Both the position numbers and the translations under genes were made by a program. A stretch of DNA of 64,000 nt from assembly GCA_027490925.1 (NCBI GenBank), contig JAIXXF010000025.1:1-64000 (forward strand), read 5' to 3'. Under the pieces are notes generated by a model. That model was not told the DNA's origin, made no database searches, and worked only from the letters and a program-made list of their open reading frames with translations. This DNA comes from Comamonadaceae bacterium (GTDB lineage Bacteria > Pseudomonadota > Gammaproteobacteria > Burkholderiales > Burkholderiaceae_C). Below are positions 51,615 through 61,800 of this stretch, piece by piece. Every line of letters begins with the position of its first letter. Positions within the stretch are counted from its first letter, which is position 1.

Positions 51615-51645
51615 ATGATATCGAGCAATTGAATTGCGTGCAATT
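51615..51645 (-). promoter_or_regulatory. ohrR promoter with overlapping OhrR operator
   Basis: On the minus strand: -35 TTGCAC (51638-51643), a 17-base spacer and -10 TATCAT (51615-51620). Within it lie three alternating half-sites, GCAATT-G-AATTGC-GT-GCAATT (51625-51645). The perfect palindrome GCAATT-G-AATTGC fits the CAATT-N-AATTG core of known OhrR operators. Transcription would begin at about the ohrR ATG, suggesting a leaderless mRNA. Confidence 0.75.
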
Positions 51646-51741
51646 TAAACGCATGCCGCTTGAACGCCGAAGGCCTGAATCACTGGTCAAGCGCCAGCGC
51701 CAGAACGCACGGGTGCGTCACGGATCGCGAACCGCTGACCT

Positions 51742-52692
51742 ATGATCCGACCCATGCCGAAAACCGCCCAGCGACCACCGCAACGCTCAGCCGCCACGCC
51801 CCCAGCGGCTGGGGGCGCACCCGAGATTCGGCCAGGCCAGTCGGTTGCGTTGCTGCAAGAGCTGCACATCCTGACGCGTGACGGCAAGCTCAACCAAGAC
51901 TCGCGGCGCAAGCTCAAGCAGGTCTACCACCTGTACCAATTCATTGAGCCCTTGCTGCAGCAGGTGCTGACCGCGCGGGGCGATGTGACGTTGGTGGACC
52001 ACGGCGCGGGCAAGTCATACCTGGGCTTCATCCTGTGCGACCTGTTTTTCAAAAGCCAAGCCGCAGGCCGCATCGCAGGCATTGAGACGCGCCAGGCGTT
52101 GGTGGACAAATCGCAGGACTTGGCTGCGCGGCTGGGTTTTGCGCGCATGGACTTTTTGAATCTGACGGTGCAGGCATCCATCACCAGCGCCGCGCTGCCC
52201 GCGGAAGTGGATGTGGTCACCGCTTTGCACGCCTGTGACACCGCCACCGACGACGCGATCCGTTTCGGCTTGAGCAAGAACGCGCGCTTCATGGTTCTGG
52301 TGCCCTGTTGCCAGGCCGAGGTCGCCGGGGTGCTGCGCCAGCACAAGGCCTTGTCGCTGTCGCGCACGCCGTTGAGCGAGGTGTGGCGTCACCCGCTGCA
52401 CACCCGCGAATTCGGCAGCCAGATCACCAACGTGCTGCGTTGCCTGCAGCTGGAGGCCAGTGGCTACCAGGTCACGGTGACGGAACTGGTGGGGTGGGAG
52501 CACTCGATGAAAAACGAGCTGATCATCGCCACCCGCCACGGGGGGGCCCGCCGCAGCGCAGCGGTGCGGCTGGACCAGTTGCTGGACCAGATCGGCCTGA
52601 ACGACCTGAGGCACCGGTTCGAGCCGCTGGCACCCATCCCTTCAGCGGACGGCACACCGGGTCGGCCCGATGCACCGGAAGCGGGTCAGTAG
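51742..52692 (+). CDS. SAM-dependent methyltransferase (Methyltransf_32 type)
   Basis: Predicted class I methyltransferase of up to 316 residues (an ATG four codons later is equally likely). A proline-rich N-terminus is followed by LVDHGAGKSYLGFILCDLFF, where DHGAGKS takes the place of the SAM-binding glycine loop. Then come GIETRQALVDKSQDLAARLG, the acidic VDVVTALHACDTATDDAIRF and MVLVPCCQAEVAGVLRQHK. This matches a family of putative RNA/small-molecule methyltransferases. The substrate is unknown. Its 3' end overlaps the convergent dehydrogenase gene by seven bases. Confidence 0.85.
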   Translation: MIRPMPKTAQRPPQRSAATPPAAGGAPEIRPGQSVALLQELHILTRDGKLNQDSRRKLKQVYHLYQFIEPLLQQVLTARGDVTLVDHGAGKSYLGFILCDLFFKSQAAGRIAGIETRQALVDKSQDLAARLGFARMDFLNLTVQASITSAALPAEVDVVTALHACDTATDDAIRFGLSKNARFMVLVPCCQAEVAGVLRQHKALSLSRTPLSEVWRHPLHTREFGSQITNVLRCLQLEASGYQVTVTELVGWEHSMKNELIIATRHGGARRSAAVRLDQLLDQIGLNDLRHRFEPLAPIPSADGTPGRPDAPEAGQ

Positions 52693-53546
52693 CGGTAAAT
52701 GCCGTGGCCGGTCTTACGGCCCAGGCGGCCTGCGGCCACCAGCTCCTTGAGCAGCGGGCATGGGCGGTACTTGGAGTCACCGAATTCGTTGAGGTAGACC
52801 TCCATCACCGCCAGGCACACATCCAGCCCCACCATGTCGGCCAGCGCCAGCGGGCCAATCGGCTGGTTGCAACCGAGTTTCATGCCCGCGTCGATGTCCT
52901 CCGGCGTGGCCAGACCCTCTGACAGCACGAACAGCGCCTCGTTGATCATCGGCACCAGGATGCGGTTGACCACGAAGCCCGGTGCGTTCTTCACCGTGAT
53001 CGGCGTCTTGCCCAGCGCGGTGGCCAGCGCGTGGACCGCAGCGTGCGTGGCGTCACTGGTTTGCAAGCCTCGGATGATTTCCACCAGCGCCATCATCGGC
53101 ACCGGGTTGAAGAAGTGCATGCCAATGAAACGGTCGGCGCGCTGGGTCACTGCGGCCAGCTTGGTGATGGAAATCGACGAGGTGTTGGAGGCGATCAGCA
53201 CCTCGGGCGCCAGCAGACCGTCCAACTGCTTGAGGATCTTGACCTTGAGGTCGAAGTTCTCGGTCGCCGCCTCAATGACCAGTTGGGCCGCGGCCAGGTC
53301 TTCGTAGCGGGTAGAGCCCTGGATGCGGCCCAGCGCCGCGTCTTTCTCCGCAGCGGTCATCTTTTCTTTTTTGATCAGCCGGTCCAGGCTGCCCGCCACG
53401 GTGGCCACGCCCTTGGCCACCGCCGCATCGGAAATGTCAACCATCACCACGCGAATGCCAGAAACCGCGCAGGCTTGTGCGATGCCGTTGCCCATGGTGC
53501 CCGCGCCGATGATGCCGACCGTGTGGATGGGGGTGTTGCCAGACAT
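52686..53546 (-). CDS. 3-hydroxybutyryl-CoA dehydrogenase
   Basis: NAD(P)-dependent oxidation of (S)-3-hydroxybutyryl-CoA to acetoacetyl-CoA. The 286 residues match stand-alone enzymes (Hbd/PaaH). The Rossmann motif is VGIIGAGTMGNGIAQA (about 10-25). ASNTSSISITKLAA and the catalytic histidine region IGMHFFNPVPMMALVEII follow. The C-terminal domain has FVVNRILVPMINEALFVLSE and ends RKTGHGIYRY. It is a single gene with its own upstream region. It can serve fatty-acid, polyhydroxybutyrate or aromatic (phenylacetate) routes. Confidence 0.95.
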   Translation of the reverse strand: MSGNTPIHTVGIIGAGTMGNGIAQACAVSGIRVVMVDISDAAVAKGVATVAGSLDRLIKKEKMTAAEKDAALGRIQGSTRYEDLAAAQLVIEAATENFDLKVKILKQLDGLLAPEVLIASNTSSISITKLAAVTQRADRFIGMHFFNPVPMMALVEIIRGLQTSDATHAAVHALATALGKTPITVKNAPGFVVNRILVPMINEALFVLSEGLATPEDIDAGMKLGCNQPIGPLALADMVGLDVCLAVMEVYLNEFGDSKYRPCPLLKELVAAGRLGRKTGHGIYRY

Positions 53547-53857
53547 GAAAACTCCAGGTGTGTTGAATCAAAAGTGGGTTTGGGGTGCGCACCAATGGTG
53601 TCGCCCGCAGCGGTCGGCATGTTACCGCGCCGCACCGAGGGCATGGTCCCGGCAACGGGACTGGCCGATTCCGGGAATCCATCACACACAAGGGTGTCTC
53701 CAAAGGGAAACCCGCACGTTGTGTCAGTCAAATTCCGACAAATGATATGGCGACGGCCTGACTCAAGGGGGCCGTATTACAGCCTAAAGTTAACCCATCG
53801 ATCAGCCCGATTCAGCCCCGATTGCCACCCTTCAACCGTCTGCCCAAGGAGCCCACC
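53547..53857. other. Divergent intergenic region at 53.5-53.9 kb
   Basis: This 311-base region separates the dehydrogenase from a small unknown gene. It contains the second copy of the 19-bp palindrome found before flhDC (53722-53740). About 45 bases further on is a TAAAGTTA...CCCGATT pair that resembles a sigma-28 promoter with too long a spacer. Confidence 0.5.
53722..53740. promoter_or_regulatory. Second copy of the flhDC-upstream palindrome
   Basis: TGTCAG, TCAAATT, CCGACA. It differs from the copy at 4275-4293 only at the first spacer base and lies 118 bases upstream of the next ATG. Confidence 0.5.
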
Positions 53858-54160
53858 ATGACCCTCAGTGCCCACATCAACAACCCCTTTGCGATGCTGA
53901 TCAACGCCGAAGCGGTGCTCAGCGCGATGCAGCATTCCGAGGCGCTGGAGCGCCTGGCGCACCAGGTGCACCGTCCGCTGGACAAGGTCGCTCAAGCGCG
54001 GTTGCCGCAAGACCTGGCGGCATACGACGAGGACGTGGACGCCACGATCGGTGACGACATCAGCGACCTGCCCGCCGAGGACCGCGGCGACGCGTCTGGC
54101 CATCAGGCCGGGGTCGGCGCCGCGCCGAACGTCGAATGGGAGAACAGCGCTTTCCACTGA
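53858..54160 (+). CDS. Small conserved unknown protein
   Basis: A 100-residue soluble protein starting TLSAHINNPFAMLINAEAVL, then ALERLAHQVHRPLDKVAQAR and an acidic tail. I have a vague memory of similar short proteins in Comamonadaceae, but no function is known to me. AAGGAG lies seven bases before the ATG, a strong start. The upstream region contains the palindrome shared with flhDC, so co-regulation with motility is possible. Confidence 0.78.
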   Translation: MTLSAHINNPFAMLINAEAVLSAMQHSEALERLAHQVHRPLDKVAQARLPQDLAAYDEDVDATIGDDISDLPAEDRGDASGHQAGVGAAPNVEWENSAFH

Positions 54161-54255
54161 CGTGGGCCCGGTGCGTCTGGCCGCACCAGTCGACCGGTGG
54201 TGTGACCACGGGTTGACGGGTGCAGCGGCCCAGGCACCCCCTGCTGGGGCCCGCG

Positions 54256-55104
54256 TCAGCCCCGGAAGCGCCGCCGCGTCAACGCCAGCGCCAGCCAGAA
54301 GGCGCCCACCGCGCTCACCAGCAACACCAGTGCGTGCTGCACCGGGTTGGTGGGCCACTGGTCCATGAACAGGGGCCGCACCAACTCCACCGCATTGGTC
54401 AGCGGCAGCCAGTCGGAAATGGCCTTGACCACGCCTGGCAATTGGTCGCGGGGGAAGAAAATCCCGCTCAGGAACATCATGGGCGTCAGGAACAGCGTGA
54501 AGTAATAGGTGAAGAAGTCGTAGCCCTTGGCCAGCGCGTTGAACACCAGCGCGATGCAGCTGAAGGTGATGCCCACCCCCAGCAGAATGGGCCACGCCAG
54601 CAACAGTTTGGGGCTGTGGCTGATGCCCAGGCCCAGCATCACGCCCAAGATGGCGGTGGTGGTGAACAGCGACTTGAACGCGGCCCACATCATTTCGGCG
54701 AACACGACGTTGTCCAGGCTGACCGGGGCGTTCATGATGCCGTCCCAGGTTTTCTGCACGTGCATGCGGGAGAAGGCGGAGTACAACGCCTCGAAGCTGG
54801 CTGCGTTCATCGCGCTCATGCAGATGCTGCCGCTGGCCAAGAACAAGATGTAGGGCACGGCCACGCCGCTGACCGTGATGTTCCCCACCAGCGCGCCCAT
54901 GCCATAGCCGAACGCCACCAGCCACATCAAAGGCTCGGCGATGTTGCCCACCAGGCTGGGGATGGCCAGCTTGCGCCAGACCAGCAGGTTGCGCAAGAAA
55001 ACAGGCCACCAGCGGCCAGACAGCTGCGGCACCCGCCACAAAGACTGGCCGCCGTGTGCTTGGCGTGCTCCTGCGGGCAGGGTTTTGTCGTTGCCCGCCA
55101 TCAT
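54256..55104 (-). CDS. ABC-2 type exporter permease (NodJ-like)
   Basis: Membrane subunit of an ABC exporter, 282 residues with about six hydrophobic segments. Family landmarks are [56 protein letters not shown] and [20 protein letters not shown]. NodJ homologues export nodulation factors, but in non-symbionts the cargo is unknown. Its start overlaps the ATPase stop (ATGA), so the two are coupled. Confidence 0.9.
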   Translation of the reverse strand: MMAGNDKTLPAGARQAHGGQSLWRVPQLSGRWWPVFLRNLLVWRKLAIPSLVGNIAEPLMWLVAFGYGMGALVGNITVSGVAVPYILFLASGSICMSAMNAASFEALYSAFSRMHVQKTWDGIMNAPVSLDNVVFAEMMWAAFKSLFTTTAILGVMLGLGISHSPKLLLAWPILLGVGITFSCIALVFNALAKGYDFFTYYFTLFLTPMMFLSGIFFPRDQLPGVVKAISDWLPLTNAVELVRPLFMDQWPTNPVQHALVLLVSAVGAFWLALALTRRRFRG

Positions 55105-56036
55105 GCGTCCTCCCGAATTTGCCGCCCTGTCAATTTCAGAAACAGGTCTTCCAGGTTGGCGGGCCGGTGCAGGGTGCGCAGGCCGCCCAGTGCGTTCAGC
55201 CCGGCGAGTAGGGGTTTGGCGTCCTGGGTGTAGAAAAACACGGTCTCGCCGCTGACCTCCACCCGGGCCGCCAGTGCGCGCAGCGCCGCGTGCCCCGCCT
55301 CGGTGGCCAGTGCCAAAGCGCCCTGGCCATAGACCTCCACCACGTCTGGCTCGAGGTGCTCGGCGATGAGCTCGCGTGGCTTGCCCTCGGCGATTTTCTG
55401 GCCATGGTCCAGCACCAGCAGGCGGGAACACAGGCGCTCGGCTTCGTCCATGAAATGGGTGGTGAGCAAAATGGCCTTGCCCTGCTGCAGCAGCAATTGC
55501 AGCCGTTCCCACATCAGGTGGCGGGCCTGGGGGTCGAGGCCGGTGGTGGGCTCGTCGAGCAGCAGCAGCTTGGGGTCATTCACCAGGGCCCGGGCCAGGC
55601 TGAGCCGTCGCTTCATGCCGCCCGAGAGTTCGCCAGGCTTGGCGTCGGCCTTGTGGGTCAGCGCCGCGAATTCCAACAGCCGCGGGATGCGCGCCCGGAT
55701 GTCGGCGTCTCTCATGCCGAAGTAGCGGCCATAGACCAACAGGTTCTCGGCGCAAGTGAAGTCCGGGTCCAGCGTGTCGAACTGGCTCACCACGCCCAGC
55801 TGGGCCTTGATGGCCAGCGCGTCACGGGGCATGGCCAGCCCCAGCGCGGTGATCTGCCCGGCGTCGGGCGTGCTCAGGCCCAGGCACATTCGTACGGTGG
55901 TGGTTTTGCCCGCCCCGTTGGGGCCGATCACACCCAGGCATTCGCCGGGGCCGATCTCAAACGACAGCCCGTTGACCACGGTGGTGTCGCCGTAGCGTTT
56001 GGTCAGGCGGTCGACCGAAAAGAGGGGGGAGGTCAT
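55101..56036 (-). CDS. ABC exporter ATPase (NodI-like)
   Basis: ATPase subunit of the same exporter, 311 residues. Walker [11 protein letters not shown], signature [15 protein letters not shown], Walker [14 protein letters not shown] and switch histidine in [14 protein letters not shown] are all canonical. The segment [20 protein letters not shown] is typical of NodI/CcmA-like exporters. The C-terminal 80 residues form the usual accessory domain. The ATG follows a purine-rich stretch (CCTCCCC on the opposite strand). It is divergent from psd. Confidence 0.92.
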   Translation of the reverse strand: MTSPLFSVDRLTKRYGDTTVVNGLSFEIGPGECLGVIGPNGAGKTTTVRMCLGLSTPDAGQITALGLAMPRDALAIKAQLGVVSQFDTLDPDFTCAENLLVYGRYFGMRDADIRARIPRLLEFAALTHKADAKPGELSGGMKRRLSLARALVNDPKLLLLDEPTTGLDPQARHLMWERLQLLLQQGKAILLTTHFMDEAERLCSRLLVLDHGQKIAEGKPRELIAEHLEPDVVEVYGQGALALATEAGHAALRALAARVEVSGETVFFYTQDAKPLLAGLNALGGLRTLHRPANLEDLFLKLTGRQIREDA

Positions 56037-56094
56037 CGCCCGATTGTGGCCCAGACCGGGCCGCCGGGCGGGGCGTGGCGCGGTGGCCCGCCGA

Positions 56095-56100
56095 TATAAT
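56095..56100 (+). promoter_or_regulatory. Candidate -10 box of psd
   Basis: Perfect TATAAT, 29 bases before the psd start, in an otherwise very GC-rich divergent gap. No good -35 is visible. Confidence 0.5.
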
Positions 56101-56129
56101 CTGCCCCGATTCAACTACCGGTGGCGCTT

Positions 56130-56975
56130 GTGTCTGACCGTCTGGCCGTGCTGCCGCAATACCTGTTACCGAAGCGGGCACTCACCCGCTTTGCCGGCTG
56201 GGTCGCCGGGGGCCGTTGGGGCGGCCTGACCACTTGGATCGTTCGCGACTTTGTTACGCGCTACCAGGTCAACATGGCCGAAGCCGCCAACCCCGATCCC
56301 GCCAGCTACCCCAGCTTCAACGAATTTTTCACCCGCGCCCTGAAACCGGGTGCCCGGCCGCTGGCCGACGCCGACTGGGTGTGCCCGGTGGACGGCGCGA
56401 TCAGCCAGTTCGGCCCGATCGCGGGCGACCAGATCTTCCAAGCCAAAGGGCACGGCTATTCCACCACCGCCCTGGTGGGAGGCGACGCGGCCCTGGCGGC
56501 CCACTTCGCGAAAGGCGAGTTCGCCACCATCTACCTGAGCCCAAAGGACTACCACCGCATCCACATGCCGTGCGATGGTCGCTTGCGCCGCATGACCTAC
56601 GTGCCGGGCGATCTTTTCTCGGTCAACCCCACCACCGCACGCGGCGTGCCGGGCTTGTTCGCCCGCAATGAGCGGGTGGTGTGCGTGTTCGACACCGCGT
56701 ACGGGCCGATGGTGCTCACCCTGGTCGGCGCCACCATCGTGGGCAGCATGGCCACCACCTGGCACGGCGTGGTCAACCCCCCGCGGCGGCCAGACGTGCA
56801 GTCCTGGGACTACACGGCACAAGACATCCGCCTGAAGCAAGGCGAGGAGATGGGCCGTTTCCTGCTCGGCTCCACCGTGGTGCTGCTGTTCCCCGCCAAC
56901 ACCATCCGCTTCAACCCCGGCTGGGCGCCCGCGTTGCCAGTGCAACTGGGCCAGGCCATGGGCCAGCGGGCCTGA
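56130..56975 (+). CDS. psd: Phosphatidylserine decarboxylase proenzyme
   Basis: Makes phosphatidylethanolamine from phosphatidylserine at the inner membrane. The 281-residue proenzyme cleaves itself at the LGST motif between G247 and S248, the serine becoming the pyruvoyl cofactor. Other landmarks are [31 protein letters not shown], the catalytic-triad histidine in [16 protein letters not shown] and [13 protein letters not shown]. The GTG at 56130 gives the usual family N-terminus; a GTG three codons up is possible. A TATAAT box precedes it. Confidence 0.95.
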   Translation: MSDRLAVLPQYLLPKRALTRFAGWVAGGRWGGLTTWIVRDFVTRYQVNMAEAANPDPASYPSFNEFFTRALKPGARPLADADWVCPVDGAISQFGPIAGDQIFQAKGHGYSTTALVGGDAALAAHFAKGEFATIYLSPKDYHRIHMPCDGRLRRMTYVPGDLFSVNPTTARGVPGLFARNERVVCVFDTAYGPMVLTLVGATIVGSMATTWHGVVNPPRRPDVQSWDYTAQDIRLKQGEEMGRFLLGSTVVLLFPANTIRFNPGWAPALPVQLGQAMGQRA

Positions 56976-57088
56976 GGCGCTGGTCACAGAAACGCCACCG
57001 CCACAAACGCCGCACCCAGCACGACCCACCGCACCCGCGCAACCACAGCGCTTGTTCCCACGCCCACCCCACCCGCACGAGAGACGCC

Positions 57089-58315
57089 ATGACCACCCTC
57101 GGAACCCCCTTGTCGCCCCACGCCACCAAAGTCATGTTGCTGGGCAGCGGCGAGTTGGGCAAAGAGGTGCTGATCGCGTTGCAGCGGCTGGGCGTAGAGA
57201 CCATCGCCACCGACCGCTACGACCACGCGCCGGGGCAGCAAGTCGCCCACCACGCCCGCACCATCACCATGAGCGACCCGGTGCAGCTGAAGGCGCTGAT
57301 CGAGGCCGAGCGGCCCGACCTGGTGGTGCCCGAGATCGAGGCGATCGCCACGCCCATGCTGGAGGCACTGGAAGCCGAGGGCGTGGTCCGCGTTGTGCCC
57401 ACCGCCCGCGCCGCGCGTTTGACCATGGACCGCGAGGGCATCCGTCGCCTGGCGGCAGAGACCCTGGGTCTACCCACCAGCCCTTATGTGTTTTGCGACT
57501 CGTTGGCTGAACTGCAAGCCGCCATCGACACCCGGATCGGCTACCCGTGTGTCGTCAAGCCGGTGATGAGCAGCTCAGGCAAAGGCCAGAGCAAGATCAG
57601 TGGCCCGGCCGACGTGCCCACCGCGTGGGACCACGCCATGGCCGGTGGCCGGGTCAGCCACGGCCGCGTGATCGTGGAAGGCTTCATCGACTTCGACTAC
57701 GAGATCACCCAACTGACCGTGCGGGCGCTGGGCGCCAACGGCCAGGTGGAGACGCATTTCTGCGAGCCCATTGGCCACGTGCAGGTAGCGGGTGACTATG
57801 TGGAGAGCTGGCAGCCGCACCCCATGGCGCCGTTGGCGCTGCAAAAAAGCCGCGACATCGCCAAAGCCGTGACCGACAACCTGGGCCTGGGCCACGATGG
57901 TCGGCCCGCCGGGCTGGGTTTGTTCGGGGTGGAGCTGTTCGTCAAGGGCGAGCAGGTGTGGTTCAGCGAGGTCAGCCCTCGCCCCCACGACACCGGCATG
58001 GTCACGCTGACGACCCAGTGGCAAAACGAGTTCGAACTGCACGCCCGTGCGATCCTGGGTCTGCCGGTGAACACCGCGCTCAAGAGCCCCGGCGCGAGTG
58101 CGGTGATCTACGGTGGGGTGGACGCGCACGGCATTGTGTTCGACGGCGTGGACGAAGCGCTGCGCGTGCCCAACACCGACCTGCGCCTGTTCGGCAAGCC
58201 CGAGAGCTTCGTCAAGCGCCGCATGGGCGTGGCGCTCGCGTTCGACGCCGACGTCCAAGTCGCCCGCACCCGCGCCAAACTGGCCGCCGCCAAGGTCAAG
58301 CCCCGCGCGGCCTGA
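57089..58315 (+). CDS. purT: Formate-dependent phosphoribosylglycinamide formyltransferase
   Basis: ATP-grasp enzyme that formylates GAR with formate in purine synthesis, a folate-independent alternative to PurN. The 408 residues match PurT. Landmarks are [61 protein letters not shown], the ATP-grasp metal site [10 protein letters not shown] and [16 protein letters not shown]. It follows psd after 113 bases on the same strand. Confidence 0.96.
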   Translation: MTTLGTPLSPHATKVMLLGSGELGKEVLIALQRLGVETIATDRYDHAPGQQVAHHARTITMSDPVQLKALIEAERPDLVVPEIEAIATPMLEALEAEGVVRVVPTARAARLTMDREGIRRLAAETLGLPTSPYVFCDSLAELQAAIDTRIGYPCVVKPVMSSSGKGQSKISGPADVPTAWDHAMAGGRVSHGRVIVEGFIDFDYEITQLTVRALGANGQVETHFCEPIGHVQVAGDYVESWQPHPMAPLALQKSRDIAKAVTDNLGLGHDGRPAGLGLFGVELFVKGEQVWFSEVSPRPHDTGMVTLTTQWQNEFELHARAILGLPVNTALKSPGASAVIYGGVDAHGIVFDGVDEALRVPNTDLRLFGKPESFVKRRMGVALAFDADVQVARTRAKLAAAKVKPRAA

Positions 58316-58847
58316 GCCGGGTGGTTGGCGTGTGCCCGCCGCCGGTGTGGCCCACCGCGTTGGGTGGCTGCCGTGGTTCTGTGCGGTTCCGGGCGTGTGG
58401 TGGCACGCAGTCCGTGCTCAATCGGTCCCCTAAATCACAAGACCCTGAACTGTCCTGTTGACAACTCAGTGAACAGCCAATTGGCGTGGTGGCAAACCAC
58501 ACCGAACGCGACGCTGACCATTCAAATCAGGGCGTAACGCTGCTCGATGGCGATCGGCGCGGGGCAATTGTCGAGGCGTGCGCCGCAAAAACAGTGGAAC
58601 GCGTGCCACAGTTGGCCTCGAACTGAATCTACGTACACAGTCAATTGTATTACTGAGCGAGTCGTAGATTCGCATCGTTCTGCTACAACTTTAGGTGGAT
58701 GACCAAGCCTGTGACATAGTACTTTTGGATGATATACAGCAATTAAAACGACAGATAAAGTGAAAAAACGCACGACTTCTCCAACCTTGCGTTGACACCT
58801 GTCGCTCTGGTTTTGAACGTTGCGCATCACCAACTTTGGAGATTGAA
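58316..58847 (+). other. AT-richer leader region of the RTX gene
   Basis: This 532-base region carries no supported gene and becomes visibly richer in A and T from about 58600. It holds a promoter candidate (58711-58738) and an imperfect palindrome, CTGTTGAC-N6-GTGAACAG (58455-58476). The candidate would give an untranslated leader of about 100 bases before the RTX start. Confidence 0.5.
58711..58738 (+). promoter_or_regulatory. Candidate sigma-70 promoter of RTX gene
   Basis: GTGACA, 16 bases, TATACA, in AT-rich context 110 bases before the start. The match is fair, not perfect. Confidence 0.45.
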
Positions 58848-61800
58848 ATGGCTTTGTTGACTCTTGACCTGTTCGACCCGGAAATAAATGCTACTTACGT
58901 TGGTGGTGTTGCTGCCCTCAAGGAAGACGATGGGTTACCCTTGACTGGTATTTTGAACATCACAGACCCGTCGGCAATTTTGACCGGCTTGGGAAGTTCT
59001 GGGATCTCAAGTTACAGCTTTGCATATGCAAACGGTACGAAAGGTAAGTACGGTACGTTTAGCTGGGTTGCGGGCGACACAAACCCCTCCCGCGATGTGG
59101 TTGAACAAGGATTCAAGTACACGCTCGGCAGTGCAGCGCAAACCCTGCGCGAAGGCCAGTCGGTCACTGAAACCATCGTCATCACCGCCACTGATTTCGC
59201 CGGGAGGACCGTCAGCTCGCCGATCAACATCACGATCACCGGGACCAACGACATCCCCGTGCTGTCAGCGGCCACTGGAAGCACGCTGAACCCTACTGCC
59301 GTGAGTGAGACGCTCGGCAATTCCAGCACGCAAAACCTGGCTGCCATCACGGGAACACTGACTGTCAACGACAAAGACGTTGGGGACACTCTCAAAGCAA
59401 CCGCTGCCTTGGCTTCTGTGACCTACAACGGCGCGGACGCCACCGCTTTGTTGGTGCAGTACGGGGCGCAAGCCTTGACGGCCCCCGGGGCTTTCAGCTT
59501 GACCTCTCAACCAGCCCTCAGCAATGGCGGTAACCGAAACTTCACTTGGAAGTACGACCCCGCCGCGGCGAACCTTGATTTCCTCGCTCAAGGCCAGTCA
59601 TTGACGATCGCGTACGCAGTGACCGTCAGCGACGGCCAAAGTGGAAGTGACACCAAAAACATCACCATCACGATCACGGGCACCAACGACAGCCCGGTGA
59701 TCAACGCGACCAGCCCGGCGTTCGATGTGAGCGAGACCCTCCCCGAGGGCAATGGGTTGCTGTCGACGACAGGCCGCGTGGTGTTCAGCGACTTGGATCG
59801 TGATGACACGCCAGAAGCCAGCGTGTTTGCACGCGCTGTGAGCGCCACGGGCATCACCCTGAGCGCGGAACAGATCAACGCGATCAAGAACGCGTTCAGC
59901 ATCACCAACGCCGCCACTGGCGCGTGGAGCTTTAACCTCGCCTCGCCCGATTACTTGCCAGCGGGATCCACCGTCACCGCCACCTTCACGGTGCGCGTTA
60001 CCGACGATGCCAACGCATCCGTCGATCAGTCGGTGACCATCACCATCACCGGCACGAACGACCGTCCGATGCTGACGGTCGACCAGAGCGGTGGCGTGAC
60101 CGAAGACGCCAGCGCGACGACCCTGACCGACAGCGGCACGATCAGCTTCACCGACGTGGACGTCAACGACGACGTGACGGTGAGCAGCGTCTACAACGAC
60201 GACGCGGTGTGGACGGGCGGCATGCTGACGGCCGATCAGATCACGGCGCTGACCGCAGGCTTCACCAACGACCAGGACAGCTGGGACTACACGGCCTCCA
60301 ACGCGGCGACCCAGTTCCTGGGTGCTGGCGAAACCGTGACCTTCAGCTACGACGTGACGGCCACGGACGACTCGGGCGCTGCCAACGACAGCGACACCAA
60401 GACGGTGACCATCACCATCACCGGCACGAACGACCGTCCGACCATCATCGCCTCTCTGACTGAGGCGAACTACACCGACACGCCTAGCGATGATTCCTTT
60501 GATAGCATTTCAGGGACGCTGACTTTCACTGATGTAGATGTCAATGACACGCACACTTTTGGTGTGAGCGGCGGCATCGCCAGCACGGCCATGAGCGGGT
60601 ACGACACCGCCAAGACCGGCTTCTACGGCGTGTTGTACGTCAACAGTTCGTCCGGGGCTTATGTTTTCGTGCCGAATGACACGGCGATTGAGGGTCTGCG
60701 CACCAATGCAGACGAAACCTACAGCCTGACCGTGACCGACAACTTTGGAGCGAGCGCTTCCCAAACCCTGACGGTGAATCTGACCGGTGCCAATGATTTG
60801 CCGCAGGTGACCGTCATGCCAACCTACACGGAAACGCAGGTTACATTGACCGTGAGCGACCGTGATATTCATGATGTGTTGACGGTCAAAGACCCTCAGT
60901 CCGGGTTTGTGTCGACCACATTGAACAACGGCACGCCGACATCCCTGACGGTGCAGGCGGTCACAGGGCGTCCGACCGGCACCACATTGGTGATACAAGA
61001 TCAGGCTGGCGCAACTGCGACTGCCGGGTCCATTGACATCGGTACGGACGAAAACGACGGTGATCTGGTGTTGGGTATCTTTGGGAGCGGAGCGTTGTAC
61101 GGCCTGGGAGGTAACGACAGACTTGTCGGTTCTACGCAAGCCGACCATCTCTTCGGTGGCGACGGGAACGACACTCTCAGCGGGAGTGGTGGTGCGGATC
61201 ACCTGTATGGTGGCAGTGGCGATGACACTTTAGCGGTGTTGGACAACGCGGCCATGCTGTACTCCGGCGGGGCCGACACGGACACGTTGTCGGTAGGACT
61301 CAACTCGTTCACGCCGACCAGCGACGCTCAGATTGTGGGCATTGAGCGTGTCCGTCTCACGCTGGGTGGCTTGACCACCAACAACTCGTTGGATTTGTCC
61401 AACCAGGTCGAAGGCTTCACGATTCTGGGCAACACCAGTAACGACATGATCATCGCGACCGATCGGGCCGACACGGTCGACGGCGGTGCGACGTTGGGCG
61501 CCAACGGTGGCACCGACAACATCGATGCCCGCGACGGTGACGACATCATCCGGAACGTCACGGTGACCAGTACGGTCAATGGTGGTGCTGGCAATGATGT
61601 TTTGGAGATTGCAGCGGCCAACTACACCCAGCTGAACTCTGCGTTGGGAGACTCTAGTGTTGTGGGCATTGAGGTCATCAAGGTGACGTCGAGCAGTGGC
61701 ACCACCCTGACCCTGACGGGACAAACGGAGGGTTTCACCATCATTGGCGGCTCTGGCGCTGACGCCATCACGGGCGGCAACAACAACGACCGCATCATTG

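Noticed and set aside
53785-53812. TAAAGTTA...CCCGATT as a second FliA promoter
   Set aside because: The first half-site is good, but the second is imperfect and the spacing is about two bases too long. Kept only as a remark.
56090-56097. GCCGATAT resembling a FliA -10 element before psd
   Set aside because: No TAAA element occurs about 15 bases upstream. The overlapping TATAAT is a simpler explanation.
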